Part shown: in pieces, positions 8,217 through 15,619 of the stretch
Layout: each line of letters begins with the position of its first letter
How positions within the stretch are numbered: position 1 is the first letter of the stretch
Assembly: GCA_023544565.1 (NCBI GenBank)
Contig: JAMJFS010000012.1
Location: forward strand, 1 to 47,396
Length of the DNA: 47,396 bases
Direction: 5' to 3'
Source: Methanosarcinaceae archaeon
Lineage (GTDB): Archaea > Halobacteriota > Methanosarcinia > Methanosarcinales > Methanosarcinaceae
Position numbers and translations under genes: made by a program
The notes under the pieces: model-generated
Told to the model about the DNA's origin: nothing
What the model saw: only the letters and a program-made list of their open reading frames with translations
The model's database searches: none

Positions 8217-8663
8217 ATGCCAAATAAAGCAAAAGCGATGGTTGTGTACTTGAGCACATCCGGTAATACAAAAATGATATCAGATGCAATTGCACATGGA
8301 CTTTCAGAACGACATGTAGATGCCACATCAATTAGTTTTTATGATGCAAAATTAGAAGACCTAAAAGCGGCAGATGCCATAGCTATTGGTTCTTCAACAT
8401 TCCATTATAAAATATTGCCCCCGATGGAAAAGTTCATTGATGACGTACTTGCGAATGCAGATGTAAAAGGCAAACTTGCGGCAGCCTTTGGATCTTATGG
8501 TTGGAGTGGTGAAGCACCTGTTCTAATTGCTGAAAAATTGCGCAAATTAGGCATGAATGTGATTGATCCTGTCTTGAGAATTCAGTACAAGCCAATAGAC
8601 AGGGACATAAAAGAAGCCGAGAGGCTTGGAATGGATATTGCTGAAAAATTAAAGAATGAATGA
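8217..8663 (+). CDS. Flavodoxin-like FMN protein
   Basis: The 148-residue protein has a single flavodoxin fold. The phosphate-binding loop YLSTSGNTK sits near the N-terminus; GSSTFHYKILPPMEKFIDDV and AAAFGSYGWSGEAP are the two FMN-isoalloxazine loops. The sequence is most like the C-terminal flavodoxin domain of flavodiiron proteins (A-type flavoproteins), but the diiron beta-lactamase domain is absent. It is likely a small electron carrier. ATG 8217 has GGAAGGTGA just ahead, while the upstream in-frame ATG at 8157 adds a non-conserved 20-residue leader. Confidence 0.85.
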   Translation: MPNKAKAMVVYLSTSGNTKMISDAIAHGLSERHVDATSISFYDAKLEDLKAADAIAIGSSTFHYKILPPMEKFIDDVLANADVKGKLAAAFGSYGWSGEAPVLIAEKLRKLGMNVIDPVLRIQYKPIDRDIKEAERLGMDIAEKLKNE

Positions 8664-8720
8664 ACATATTCTATCTATTGAATCCATCATCCGGCAATTA
8701 TAGAAGTAGAAATAGAAATA

Positions 8721-8786
8721 GAAATAAACATTCATGACCCGTCGGGACACCCACGGGCAATAAAATGAGGGTATTTTCATACCAAA
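8721..8786 (+). repeat. 66-bp dispersed repeat, copy 1
   Basis: The 66 bases are identical, except for one substitution, to 23628-23693. The element contains GACCCGTCGGGAC and CCCACGGGC. It covers the upstream region and the first seven possible codons of the DUF2115 gene. A hexamer-like run of AGAAAT lies just ahead (8703-8724). Confidence 0.85.
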
Positions 8787-9409
8787 TTGCTGGATGTATG
8801 GGTAAATATTCTTTTAAGTTACCAAAACCATTAATATCAATTCATCACTTGTGGTATAAGATTAAATTGGCCAGATCAACATTTAAGAAACTGAAAGGAG
8901 TCCATGAACTCCATGAATCTGTCATTGATCAGCAGAGCATGTTACTGCTTTTCAAAAAAGAACTGAGCAGCTACAGTATTTTTGATTTTATGAAAGTACA
9001 GGCCTTCTTTGAAAAAGATTGTAAGGACCTTCCCCCTGTATATAAAGATAAGTTTAAGAAAAAGATGTTAGGGCATCTTTTTGATAATTTCAAATCAATA
9101 CTTTCTAGTGATAATTCTCCAAATGAATCATTTGATATGGAACAATATCAAGAATTCTTGGAACGATTCGGATCAAAATTAAATGATGCACATGAAGTTC
9201 CTCAAATAGTAGTACTATACTACTTTTCTGCTATGTACAATATCTTCATTACAAATACACCCCCGCATCCGGAAGGAACACCATTTCCAGGCGGATTTTT
9301 TGTTGAAAGAATGGACGAGGATTATTTCTGTCCTGTAAAAGACAAACAGAAATATAATGATGAAGCTATCTGTAAATTCTGTGTGGCAAAACAAATGGAA
9401 ATGAAGTAA
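8765..9409 (+). CDS. DUF2115 (UPF0305) family protein
   Basis: The protein matches the methanogen-enriched UPF0305/DUF2115 family. The central part is helical; the hallmark C-terminal region reads PPHPEGTPFPGGFFVE, then YFCPVKDKQKYNDEAICKFCVAKQ, with three Cys that could bind a metal. The function is unknown. The start is uncertain. ATG 8765 lies inside the 66-bp dispersed repeat, whose other copy is non-coding, so ATG 8798 (MGKYSFKLPK) may be the original start. Alternatively the repeat may have supplied a new promoter and N-terminus. It has no obvious operon partner. Confidence 0.85.
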   Translation: MRVFSYQIAGCMGKYSFKLPKPLISIHHLWYKIKLARSTFKKLKGVHELHESVIDQQSMLLLFKKELSSYSIFDFMKVQAFFEKDCKDLPPVYKDKFKKKMLGHLFDNFKSILSSDNSPNESFDMEQYQEFLERFGSKLNDAHEVPQIVVLYYFSAMYNIFITNTPPHPEGTPFPGGFFVERMDEDYFCPVKDKQKYNDEAICKFCVAKQMEMK

Positions 9410-9667
9410 TGTAATACCCATCCTCGTCGCATAGTGGCAGGTATGTCAACGGCGATCAAGAATTTCCCATTTTCAGCGGTTTAAAATTCCCCACCCCCAA
9501 TCTTTAATGAAAACATCAAAGGTTGTGGAACATGCTAAAAATGTAAGATCATATCCGGATAAATAAGCTTGATGTATCCTTAAAACCAATGTTAACTATG
9601 ACAAACACAACTTTTTAAGACATACATCACGTGCACGAAACCAAAAACAAAGCAATATCAATAACCC

Positions 9668-9853
9668 ATAGTTAAAAAAACATATTACGAAATATTGGAA
9701 GTTAATAAGAAAGCATCCAAAAAAGATATTAAGTCCGCTTATCGCAGGTTGGCTATGTTATATCATCCCGACAAAAACAAATTACCAGAAGCCTAAGAAA
9801 TGTTTAAAAAAATCGCAGAGGCTTATTCAGTACTATCAGACCCAAGCAAACGG
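9668..9853 (+). pseudogene. Broken J-domain (DnaJ-like) gene fragment
   Basis: The frame reads [19 protein letters not shown], then [22 protein letters not shown], a TAA stop at 9794-9796, then EMFKKIAEAYSVLSDPSKR. This is a clear J-domain with its HPD motif. The expected ATG at 9668 is ATA, and the stop replaces a residue in the middle of the domain. The reading frame runs directly into the duplicated segment starting at 9848, exactly after the SDPSKR end of the J-domain. The rest of the gene is absent, so it is a truncated pseudogene. Confidence 0.85.
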
Positions 9854-10193
9854 TTACAAAATATAACCGTTTACATGCATGAGGCATCCATAAACAACCG
9901 ATCGTGTGCACTCATCTGTTCGTTTATGACGGAATCCGCCGCCTGCGGCATTTGTCTCCCCGTTTTTATTTCAATCCACAAACAAAAAACACCCATCACC
10001 CTATCCGAACTTCACAACCGGACAGACCTCGATACACTTCCTACAATACACACACCCGTCCCCTATAACAGCCACTCCACCCTCAATAACAATCACATCA
10101 TTCGAACACTTTCCAACACACACACCGCACCCATGACACTCGAGGGTGCGCCGAATGGATAGTTCAACCCTGTGCATCACCCTGCATGCTTTT
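9848..10193 (-). pseudogene. Duplicated 3'-end fragment of the PAPS-reductase-like gene
   Basis: These about 346 bases are a diverged direct copy of 10621-10968: the last about 65 codons of the PAPS-reductase-like gene (including the ferredoxin cysteines) plus about 150 bases of its downstream flank. Both copies begin with the same inverted repeat (AAACGGTTAC...GTAACCGTTT at 10621; one mismatch here). The fragment has no promoter or start and is read on the minus strand as the tail of a ferredoxin domain. Confidence 0.85.
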
Positions 10194-10233
10194 TAGCGGA
10201 TATATTAAATATATTATAGATTAATTAAAGAAC

Positions 10234-10527
10234 ATGAAAACAACTGAAAGTATAAAGAAAACACTCGTTGAGCATAGAGCTAAGTTGAAGAAGTTATTCA
10301 AAGTTCAAGAGATCGGATTATTTGGATCGTATGTCAGAGATGAACAGAACGAATCTAGCGATGTTGATATTTTGGTTGAGTTCGATGAACCCGTTGGACT
10401 CATTTCGTTTGTGGGGCTAAAAAATTATCTTTCTGACCTTTTGGGAGTTGAAGTCGATCTTGTAATGAAGAATGCATTAAGACCTAGAATTGGCAAGCGG
10501 ATACTCAAAGAGGTCGTTTATGTCTGA
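10234..10527 (+). CDS. mntA: MNT-family nucleotidyltransferase, antitoxin of HEPN/MNT type
   Basis: The 97-residue protein is a minimal nucleotidyltransferase. The active-site pattern is GLFGSYVRDEQNESSDVDILVEF, with the third Asp in VEVDLVMKNAL. MNT proteins act as antitoxins that modify HEPN RNase toxins (AMPylation is described for MntA/HepT). The next gene is only a HEPN remnant, so this antitoxin appears orphaned. The unit is sandwiched between two direct copies of a 346-bp duplication. A TATA-like TATATTAAATATATT lies at about 10200-10214. Confidence 0.88.
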   Translation: MKTTESIKKTLVEHRAKLKKLFKVQEIGLFGSYVRDEQNESSDVDILVEFDEPVGLISFVGLKNYLSDLLGVEVDLVMKNALRPRIGKRILKEVVYV

Positions 10528-10579
10528 AGACAGGGATTATTTGGATTTTTTGGAAGACATTGAAAAAAGAAGGGAATGA
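10520..10579 (+). pseudogene. Truncated HEPN toxin remnant
   Basis: The ATG at 10520 overlaps the end of mntA, as expected for HepT. The peptide MSEDRDYLDFLEDIEKRRE then stops at 10577. The opening resembles HEPN toxins (DRDYLxxLEDILE), but the RX4-6H catalytic region and most of the helical bundle are missing. Internal deletion or degradation is likely, and 4 bases later an unrelated palindrome begins. Confidence 0.65.
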
Positions 10580-10582
10580 GTC

Positions 10583-10645
10583 GGTGACAAATTGTCACCT
10601 ACTGGAAATTGGAGGCAGTGAAACGGTTACAAAATGTAACCGTTT
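10583..10645. repeat. Two adjacent hairpins between the HEPN remnant and the duplicated segment
   Basis: GGTGACAA-A-TTGTCACC (10583-10599) is a perfect 8-bp-arm palindrome. AAACGGTTAC-AAAAT-GTAACCGTTT (10621-10645) has perfect 10-bp arms and marks one edge of the duplicated segment. They could be transcription terminators for both flanking genes or the end of a mobile or recombining unit. Confidence 0.7.
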
Positions 10646-10773
10646 ACGTGTATGAGGTAGACATAAACAACCGATTGTATGTGCTCATCTATTCGTTCAT
10701 GGCGAAACCCGCCGCCTGCGCCGTTTGCCGCATTGCTTTTAGTTCAATCAACAAACAAAAAAAAGCCTTCGTC

Positions 10774-12675
10774 CTATCCGAACTTCACAACCGGACAGAC
10801 CTCGATACATTTACCACAATGCACACACCCGTCCCCGATAACACCCACTCCACCCTCAATAACTATTACACCATTCGGGCAGTTTCCAACACAAACACCA
10901 CACCCATGACACTTGAGGGCGCGCCGAATGGATAATTCAACCCTGTGCATCAACCTGCGTGCTCTTTTTTCCGTATCGCTCCGTGCAGTCACGTTCCCTG
11001 ATGCAAACACCTGCGCGCGGTCTTCTCCATTCAGAACCGAGATCACACCAGCCATATACGACACATCACCCGCAGCTCGCAGCATTTGTGAATCTTCAAG
11101 ATGCACAAGGTCTAACGCAGTGCCAAAACCACCTTCAGCAGACATGCCACCTGCTTTGCATGGCTGGTAACCGGATGTCATCGTGAAAGTGAGAACATCT
11201 CTGCCCTCACTTTTCGGCACAGTATTGATACCTTTCTTCTCAGCAATGGCTTTAATGTGCGATGGTAGTGTTTGCCAGCGCCAGAATCCGTGTTCTACCC
11301 ACTCTTTTGATAATCCCATGCATTCTGCATACCCATAAAGGTAGTCAGTGAGACGTTTCTCCATCTCGGGATGGGTCTCTTTGAGATGTACAATATCCGA
11401 AAGTGACGAAGAAGGACAAAGCCAGCATCCTATCCTGTCAAAACCCTGCTCATATAACGGATTATAAGGTGCCTCTGTCCTGAAAAGGTACAACCACACG
11501 TGTAGAGCAGTCCAGTCCTGGATCGGTGCAGCACCCACCTGATTCCCAACCCAGGGATTCTTCCATACCCTCTCACTCTTGGCACGGGCGCTCGATTCAT
11601 ACTTGCGCTGGCCAATGTAGGTCAGGCATCCGTTATCATAATTATCCTCAATAAGTTGCGTGATCGGACCGAGTTTGCAAACCTTACAGCACCATCGAAC
11701 CTCAACGCTCGGCGGTCCAAAATCACCCACAGATTCCCAGAATGCATCTCCCACGCTGATCACATGAATAGGATGACCGTATCGTTTGGCAGCAATTTTC
11801 ACATTCTCAACCGTTTCGGGAAATTCAAGTCCGGTATCTGCGAACATCAATTCATAATCATCCAAACATTCACTCACAAGTTGAAGAGTTGCAAGACTAT
11901 CCTTCCCCCCTGAATATGAAACCGTCACAGGTCGGTTGGTAGTCTCTGCGACATTCCTGATGAACTTGTGTGACCTTTCAATGAACCCATCCAAAATATA
12001 GGAATTTGCAACCACTGCATCGTCCCATGTCTGACCGCCTTCCGGTATGTCAACATCATAGGGCGCTTCACTCCAGCGACATTTGACAGCCATACCACGC
12101 TCACGTTTGAGCATTGTCGCACCATCCATCTTAGCACGTCCGGCAGCAACAATCTCTCCATCGGGAGTAAGCACAACAACCTCGTCCCCTTCCCGAATAT
12201 CAGGGTCGGCATCAGCAATCCCGGGTGACAGCACGTTTGCCCCCTTAACGATAAAACTAACAGCATCCTTATCGATCTCAACCCAGTTTCGCATCTGACT
12301 TTTATCTTTGCCACCAAAAATGCGGCGTGCACCACCGAACCTTGTGAGAAGTACCCATCGCAGACCATCGATCTCAAACCTTATACTTGCAACAACCTCG
12401 CCGTCAACAATAACCTCATCCATTCTGTCATCATACGGAGCCTTGTTGAGCACAACCAAACGATCCGGTGAAATGAGAGGAACATTGAACTGATTAATGG
12501 AAATAGAATTGATCTGGTCAATATCATGCTTAAAAGCCGGACGAATGTCACCTGGCGGAGTAACTGTGACTTTCTGTGCCTTCGCACCGCATCCGCATTT
12601 CTTTCCAAGTACAGGGACATTGCAGGACTTGCACCAGTGCAGGAGCATTTCTCCAAGATAAACAGGTTTTGACAT
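10774..12675 (-). CDS. PAPS reductase-family protein with zinc ribbon, PUA and ferredoxin domains
   Basis: The 633-residue protein starts with a zinc ribbon (CKSC and CGC, residues 15-29). A PUA-like domain follows (about 134-190), then a PP-loop ATP pyrophosphatase domain with SGGKDS (255-260) and downstream Cys pairs (RWCCKVCK, GCWLCPSS). The C-terminus is a two-cluster ferredoxin (CHGCGVCVGNCP and CVHCGKCIEVCP). The family is annotated as phosphoadenosine phosphosulfate reductase-like in methanogens, but the PUA domain suggests RNA binding, and tRNA thiolation is also possible. ATG 12675 is chosen because TACTTAAATAGG (12695-12706) places the transcription start next to it; a longer start at 12732 lies upstream of that promoter. 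Confidence 0.85.
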   Translation of the reverse strand: MSKPVYLGEMLLHWCKSCNVPVLGKKCGCGAKAQKVTVTPPGDIRPAFKHDIDQINSISINQFNVPLISPDRLVVLNKAPYDDRMDEVIVDGEVVASIRFEIDGLRWVLLTRFGGARRIFGGKDKSQMRNWVEIDKDAVSFIVKGANVLSPGIADADPDIREGDEVVVLTPDGEIVAAGRAKMDGATMLKRERGMAVKCRWSEAPYDVDIPEGGQTWDDAVVANSYILDGFIERSHKFIRNVAETTNRPVTVSYSGGKDSLATLQLVSECLDDYELMFADTGLEFPETVENVKIAAKRYGHPIHVISVGDAFWESVGDFGPPSVEVRWCCKVCKLGPITQLIEDNYDNGCLTYIGQRKYESSARAKSERVWKNPWVGNQVGAAPIQDWTALHVWLYLFRTEAPYNPLYEQGFDRIGCWLCPSSSLSDIVHLKETHPEMEKRLTDYLYGYAECMGLSKEWVEHGFWRWQTLPSHIKAIAEKKGINTVPKSEGRDVLTFTMTSGYQPCKAGGMSAEGGFGTALDLVHLEDSQMLRAAGDVSYMAGVISVLNGEDRAQVFASGNVTARSDTEKRARRLMHRVELSIRRALKCHGCGVCVGNCPNGVIVIEGGVGVIGDGCVHCGKCIEVCPVVKFG

Positions 12676-12694
12676 GGCAGGCAGAACAGTTGCA

Positions 12695-12706
12695 TACTTA
12701 AATAGG
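12695..12706 (-). promoter_or_regulatory. TATA box of the PAPS-reductase-like gene
   Basis: On the minus strand CCTATTTAAGTA lies 25-30 bases before ATG 12675, which predicts a leaderless or near-leaderless mRNA and decides the start codon. Confidence 0.55.
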
Positions 12707-12793
12707 CTTTTGGATGCTCTCTTGAATATCATTCGAGCATTTATGTCAAAATTATCGATTGAATTTAAGCATAAAATTTGCAGTATTAATTAG

Positions 12794-13051
12794 TCAATTA
12801 TAAATGTGCTCTCTTGAATCGATTTTTGTAATGACAATATGACGATTTTCATAATCAACTCTATAAAGCACACGGAATTTTCCCACTCTGATTCTAAACA
12901 AGTTTTCTTTACTTCCAATTATTCTCTTTGAATCGTGAAGGATAGGTTCCTCGGCAAGTTTCTCGATCGATTCCACTATTCGGGATGCGATAATTTTATC
13001 AATTTTTTTAAGAAACTTCTGTGCAGGAAGATCAAGAAGAATTACAAACAT
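12794..13051 (-). CDS. RelE/ParE-family toxin
   Basis: The 85-residue protein has the RelE fold pattern: an N-terminal beta strand (MFVILLDLPAQKFLKKID), two helices, then the beta-sheet core with SKRIIGSKENLFRIRVGKFRVLYRVDYENRHIVITKI. The Arg-rich strand FRIRVGKFRVLYRV is typical of RelE mRNA interferases that cut mRNA on the ribosome. The start follows the upstream antitoxin stop with one base between. It probably forms a type II toxin-antitoxin pair with the 67-aa protein. Confidence 0.88.
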   Translation of the reverse strand: MFVILLDLPAQKFLKKIDKIIASRIVESIEKLAEEPILHDSKRIIGSKENLFRIRVGKFRVLYRVDYENRHIVITKIDSREHIYN

Positions 13052-13052
13052 A

Positions 13053-13256
13053 CTATAAACCAATCTCTTTTTTAAAATCCGAAAGTGAGACCAATTTACC
13101 CTCCTTTTCGTGTTCAAAACTTTCTTTTACAATATGCCTTTCATCTTCAGTGAGTATTGTATCCACATCTACCATGTGCTCTCTAATTTTACTTAACTCA
13201 GCCTTGATATGCACAAGTTCATCAAATATTCTTTTTTCAAAATCAATTTCTGGCAT
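13053..13256 (-). CDS. Antitoxin partner of the RelE-like toxin
   Basis: The 67-residue acidic protein has a long helix (EKRIFDELVHIKAELSKIREHM) followed by a toxin-wrapping C-terminal segment ending LVSLSDFKKEIGL. That C-terminal LSDFKKEIG-type ending is common in antitoxins encoded directly ahead of archaeal RelE proteins. The stop is separated by one base from the toxin ATG. It lacks a clear DNA-binding domain, so autoregulation cannot be inferred. Confidence 0.8.
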   Translation of the reverse strand: MPEIDFEKRIFDELVHIKAELSKIREHMVDVDTILTEDERHIVKESFEHEKEGKLVSLSDFKKEIGL

Positions 13257-13347
13257 AACATTACCTTTATTTCAAAATTATTTAAATATAACTGATAACA
13301 AATAAATACACATATTACATAATTCGTCTAAACTCAAAACCAGACAC

Positions 13348-14502
13348 TCACAACCCCTGCATATCCTTAAGCCCATGCCCCGTCGCAATACACACAACCG
13401 TCTGCCTGACGAGCACATCTTTAATCTTACATGCACCTGCATACGAAACAGCACCACTTGGCTCGACCAGTATCCCATGTCTTGCAAGTCCATTCCGTGC
13501 CGCAAGTATCTCATCATCACTGACGCTCACACCCAGACCATCCGATTCCCTCATAGCCCGAAGTGCAGCAAGACCGTCAATAGGATCGCCACAGGCAATC
13601 GCTGTGGCAACGGTCTTTGGGTTATCAATAGGTTCGATCGAATGTGCACCATCCTTCCATGCCTGCACAACACAATCACAACCCTCTGCCTGGACTCCGA
13701 TTATACGTGGAATATGCTCTGTCATACCAACACCAACTATATCGCGGAATGCTTCATACAAACTCCACAGCAGTGTACCGTTACCGATCGGTGCTATCAC
13801 ATAATCAGGCACTTTACAGTACAACTGGTCAAGTATCTCAAACCCAACCGTTTTCGTGCCCTCGCATCTCCATGGATAATCACCTGTCAAAAATGAATCT
13901 TTGTTATCACGAACGTAATCCTCTGCTTCTTTCATAGCAATGCGATAATCACCGTCAACCATGCGGACATCCGCACCATGTGCCCGCATCTGTGCGATCT
14001 TTACATCAGCCGCGACATCTGCAACAAAAACAACACATTCCATATTTGAAAAAGCCGCATACGCTGCGATCGAAGAACCCATGTTGCCTGTGGATGCCAC
14101 AACCACCTTCTTTTTTCCAAGTTCAAGAGCCTTTGTTATCTCAAGGGACGAGCCGCGATCTTTGAAAGAACCGGTCGGGTTTTGTGCCTCGTACTTGAAG
14201 TACATATCTGCGGCTCCGATCGATCGGGTAATTGCAGAATGTTCAAGTAGCGGGGTTGCACCCTCTCCCATTGTAACAAGGGCTGATAGATCAGATACCG
14301 GAAGGAAAGGCCAATATTTCCAGTGAGTCGGTGTATCACGCCTGAAATTATCGGAAATGATCTCTTTTTTGATAGAATCGTAATCATATTCAGCATCAAG
14401 TGCAGAGCCACATCTCTCACATCGCATTATTGGAAGTGATTCTATATCTTGTGGCAGATATGTTTCATCGCACCCAAAACAACGAAAAAATTTGACGTAC
14501 AC
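13348..14502 (-). CDS. thrC: Threonine synthase
   Basis: This PLP enzyme converts O-phosphohomoserine to threonine. It has the archaeal N-terminal zinc ribbon (Cys 8, 11, 28, 31), then a fold-type II PLP domain with the Schiff-base lysine in NPTGSFKDRG (Lys114), VASTGNMGSSIAAYAA and the phosphate loop APIGNGTLLWS. The open frame extends upstream to 14577, but that extension would be a Tyr-Leu repeat from tandem DNA repeats. GTG 14502 is therefore preferred: GGAGATGAG lies ahead, and translation starts at the conserved YVKFFRCFGC. Confidence 0.92.
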   Translation of the reverse strand: MYVKFFRCFGCDETYLPQDIESLPIMRCERCGSALDAEYDYDSIKKEIISDNFRRDTPTHWKYWPFLPVSDLSALVTMGEGATPLLEHSAITRSIGAADMYFKYEAQNPTGSFKDRGSSLEITKALELGKKKVVVASTGNMGSSIAAYAAFSNMECVVFVADVAADVKIAQMRAHGADVRMVDGDYRIAMKEAEDYVRDNKDSFLTGDYPWRCEGTKTVGFEILDQLYCKVPDYVIAPIGNGTLLWSLYEAFRDIVGVGMTEHIPRIIGVQAEGCDCVVQAWKDGAHSIEPIDNPKTVATAIACGDPIDGLAALRAMRESDGLGVSVSDDEILAARNGLARHGILVEPSGAVSYAGACKIKDVLVRQTVVCIATGHGLKDMQGL

Positions 14503-14518
14503 ATTCTCATCTCCCGGA

Positions 14519-14597
14519 TACAAATACAAGTATAAATACAAGTATAAATACAAGTATAAATACAAGTATAAATACAAGTATAAATATAAATACAGAT
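14519..14597 (-). repeat. 12-bp tandem repeats carrying TATA-like boxes ahead of thrC
   Basis: The unit TATAAATACAAG (plus strand) occurs in four exact consecutive copies, with a variant copy on each side. Read on the minus strand each copy contains TTTATA. The array sits where the thrC promoter should be. Replication slippage has probably multiplied the promoter element. Confidence 0.85.
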
Positions 14598-14644
14598 TGG
14601 ATGCAATAGGTTTAAAATTTATCGATTAGACCTGACGCTTATTT

Positions 14645-15484
14645 TCAAAAGAATCTGGATGCAAGAGACACTTTTGTGTTACACTTGCGGCACATTTCCG
14701 AAAAATTGCAATGTTCGCAAAGCGGACTCTCTTTTTTATCAGGCATTGTGCCGTCTTTGATCTTTTTTACACGATTCCCGATCTTCAATATCTGTCGCCT
14801 GTCATTAGCCCGAACAATAACCTTTCTGACAATGCCATATCTTGCATACTCCACAAAACCATATTCAACAGTTTTCCCGTATTCCTCTTCAACAAGCATT
14901 GCAAGTGCTGCGACATGTAACCTATCATTGTTCCACACACCATTTTCCGGACATTTTCCAATTTTAATAACCGACGGAATAACATTCCCGGCATGACAGA
15001 CAAGTTTGGAAGGCATACCTGATAATCCAATGCGCTCAGAATAAAGAATCGGATCCGTTTTTACAGGATCGATACAACTGAGTAACTCCTCTTTTCCATG
15101 TTCATTGATGGCTGATACAATATTAGTGCCAACGTCTTTAATACATTCCAAGACTGTCGATCTTGCATCTTCCATCATTTCCGGAGATGCTTCTTCAAGT
15201 TCACCCGGGTGGATAAGTTCAATATTGTCATAAACATGACAAAGTTCGGTTTCAAGGTTTTCGACAACACTCTCAACCATACCCACGTCGTTTGACGAAT
15301 ACACACTGACAACATCCGGATAGGCAAAGGCAAGTTCTTTCAAGAGAATACTTTCAATATATTGAGATGATATATCAGGCATGAGTTCGTGCCCTCGATA
15401 CAAATAATACACCTGTCTTGAACATCTAAAATACATAAGAAGTTCAGAAACATTCATCTTTATTTCATTATTTTGACGAAGCAT
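14645..15484 (-). CDS. Cas4/Dna2-like PD-(D/E)XK nuclease, not next to CRISPR
   Basis: The 279-residue protein has the Cas4-like layout. A first Cys lies in LLMYFRCSRQVYYLYRGHE, a central nuclease region contains Asp in SCIDPVKTDPILYSERIGL and a lysine/glutamate strand, and a C-terminal iron-sulfur Cys cluster reads CEHCNFSEMCRKC. The EIDxxK core is hard to pinpoint, so the nuclease site may be altered. No CRISPR array or other cas genes are nearby; stand-alone Cas4-like proteins are common in archaea. ATG 15484 fits a TATA box at about 15506-15516; an internal ATG at 15457 is an alternative. Confidence 0.75.
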   Translation of the reverse strand: MLRQNNEIKMNVSELLMYFRCSRQVYYLYRGHELMPDISSQYIESILLKELAFAYPDVVSVYSSNDVGMVESVVENLETELCHVYDNIELIHPGELEEASPEMMEDARSTVLECIKDVGTNIVSAINEHGKEELLSCIDPVKTDPILYSERIGLSGMPSKLVCHAGNVIPSVIKIGKCPENGVWNNDRLHVAALAMLVEEEYGKTVEYGFVEYARYGIVRKVIVRANDRRQILKIGNRVKKIKDGTMPDKKESPLCEHCNFSEMCRKCNTKVSLASRFF

Positions 15485-15505
15485 ATTCTAATGTTAATAA
15501 CAGAC

Positions 15506-15516
15506 ATATTATAAAA
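15506..15516 (-). promoter_or_regulatory. TATA box of the Cas4-like gene
   Basis: On the minus strand TTTTTATAATATG lies about 26 bases before ATG 15484, so the message is probably leaderless. Confidence 0.45.
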
Positions 15517-15577
15517 AATTAAATGTTCAATAAAATTAAAGTAGAAACACATTTCGGCAAACAACGAAGTCGCATTC

Positions 15578-15592
15578 GTTAAATATATATGC
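15578..15592 (+). promoter_or_regulatory. TATA box of the COG1709 regulator gene
   Basis: GTTAAATATATATGC is centred about 35 bases before ATG 15620, giving a very short leader. Confidence 0.45.
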
Positions 15593-15619
15593 AAATCTCA
15601 CATCTATGCTAAATGTAAT

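Noticed and set aside
9448-9520. Resemblance of AAAATTCCCCACCCCC to IS21-type end sequences
   Set aside because: Too short and no transposase fragment or inverted repeat nearby; not enough to call.
9800-10162. 120-codon plus-strand frame, similar to one at 10609-10935
   Set aside because: The similarity comes from the duplicated segment. The real coding information is the antisense ferredoxin domain, and the start lies in a J-domain relic.
14503-14577. N-terminal Tyr-Leu repeat extension of threonine synthase
   Set aside because: It is only the translation of the 12-bp promoter repeats. A GTG with a ribosome binding site starts the conserved zinc ribbon.
14519-14597. Possible CRISPR array
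   Set aside because: The units are 12 bp and directly adjacent, without spacers. The same applies to 41281-41336. No CRISPR array is present in the window.
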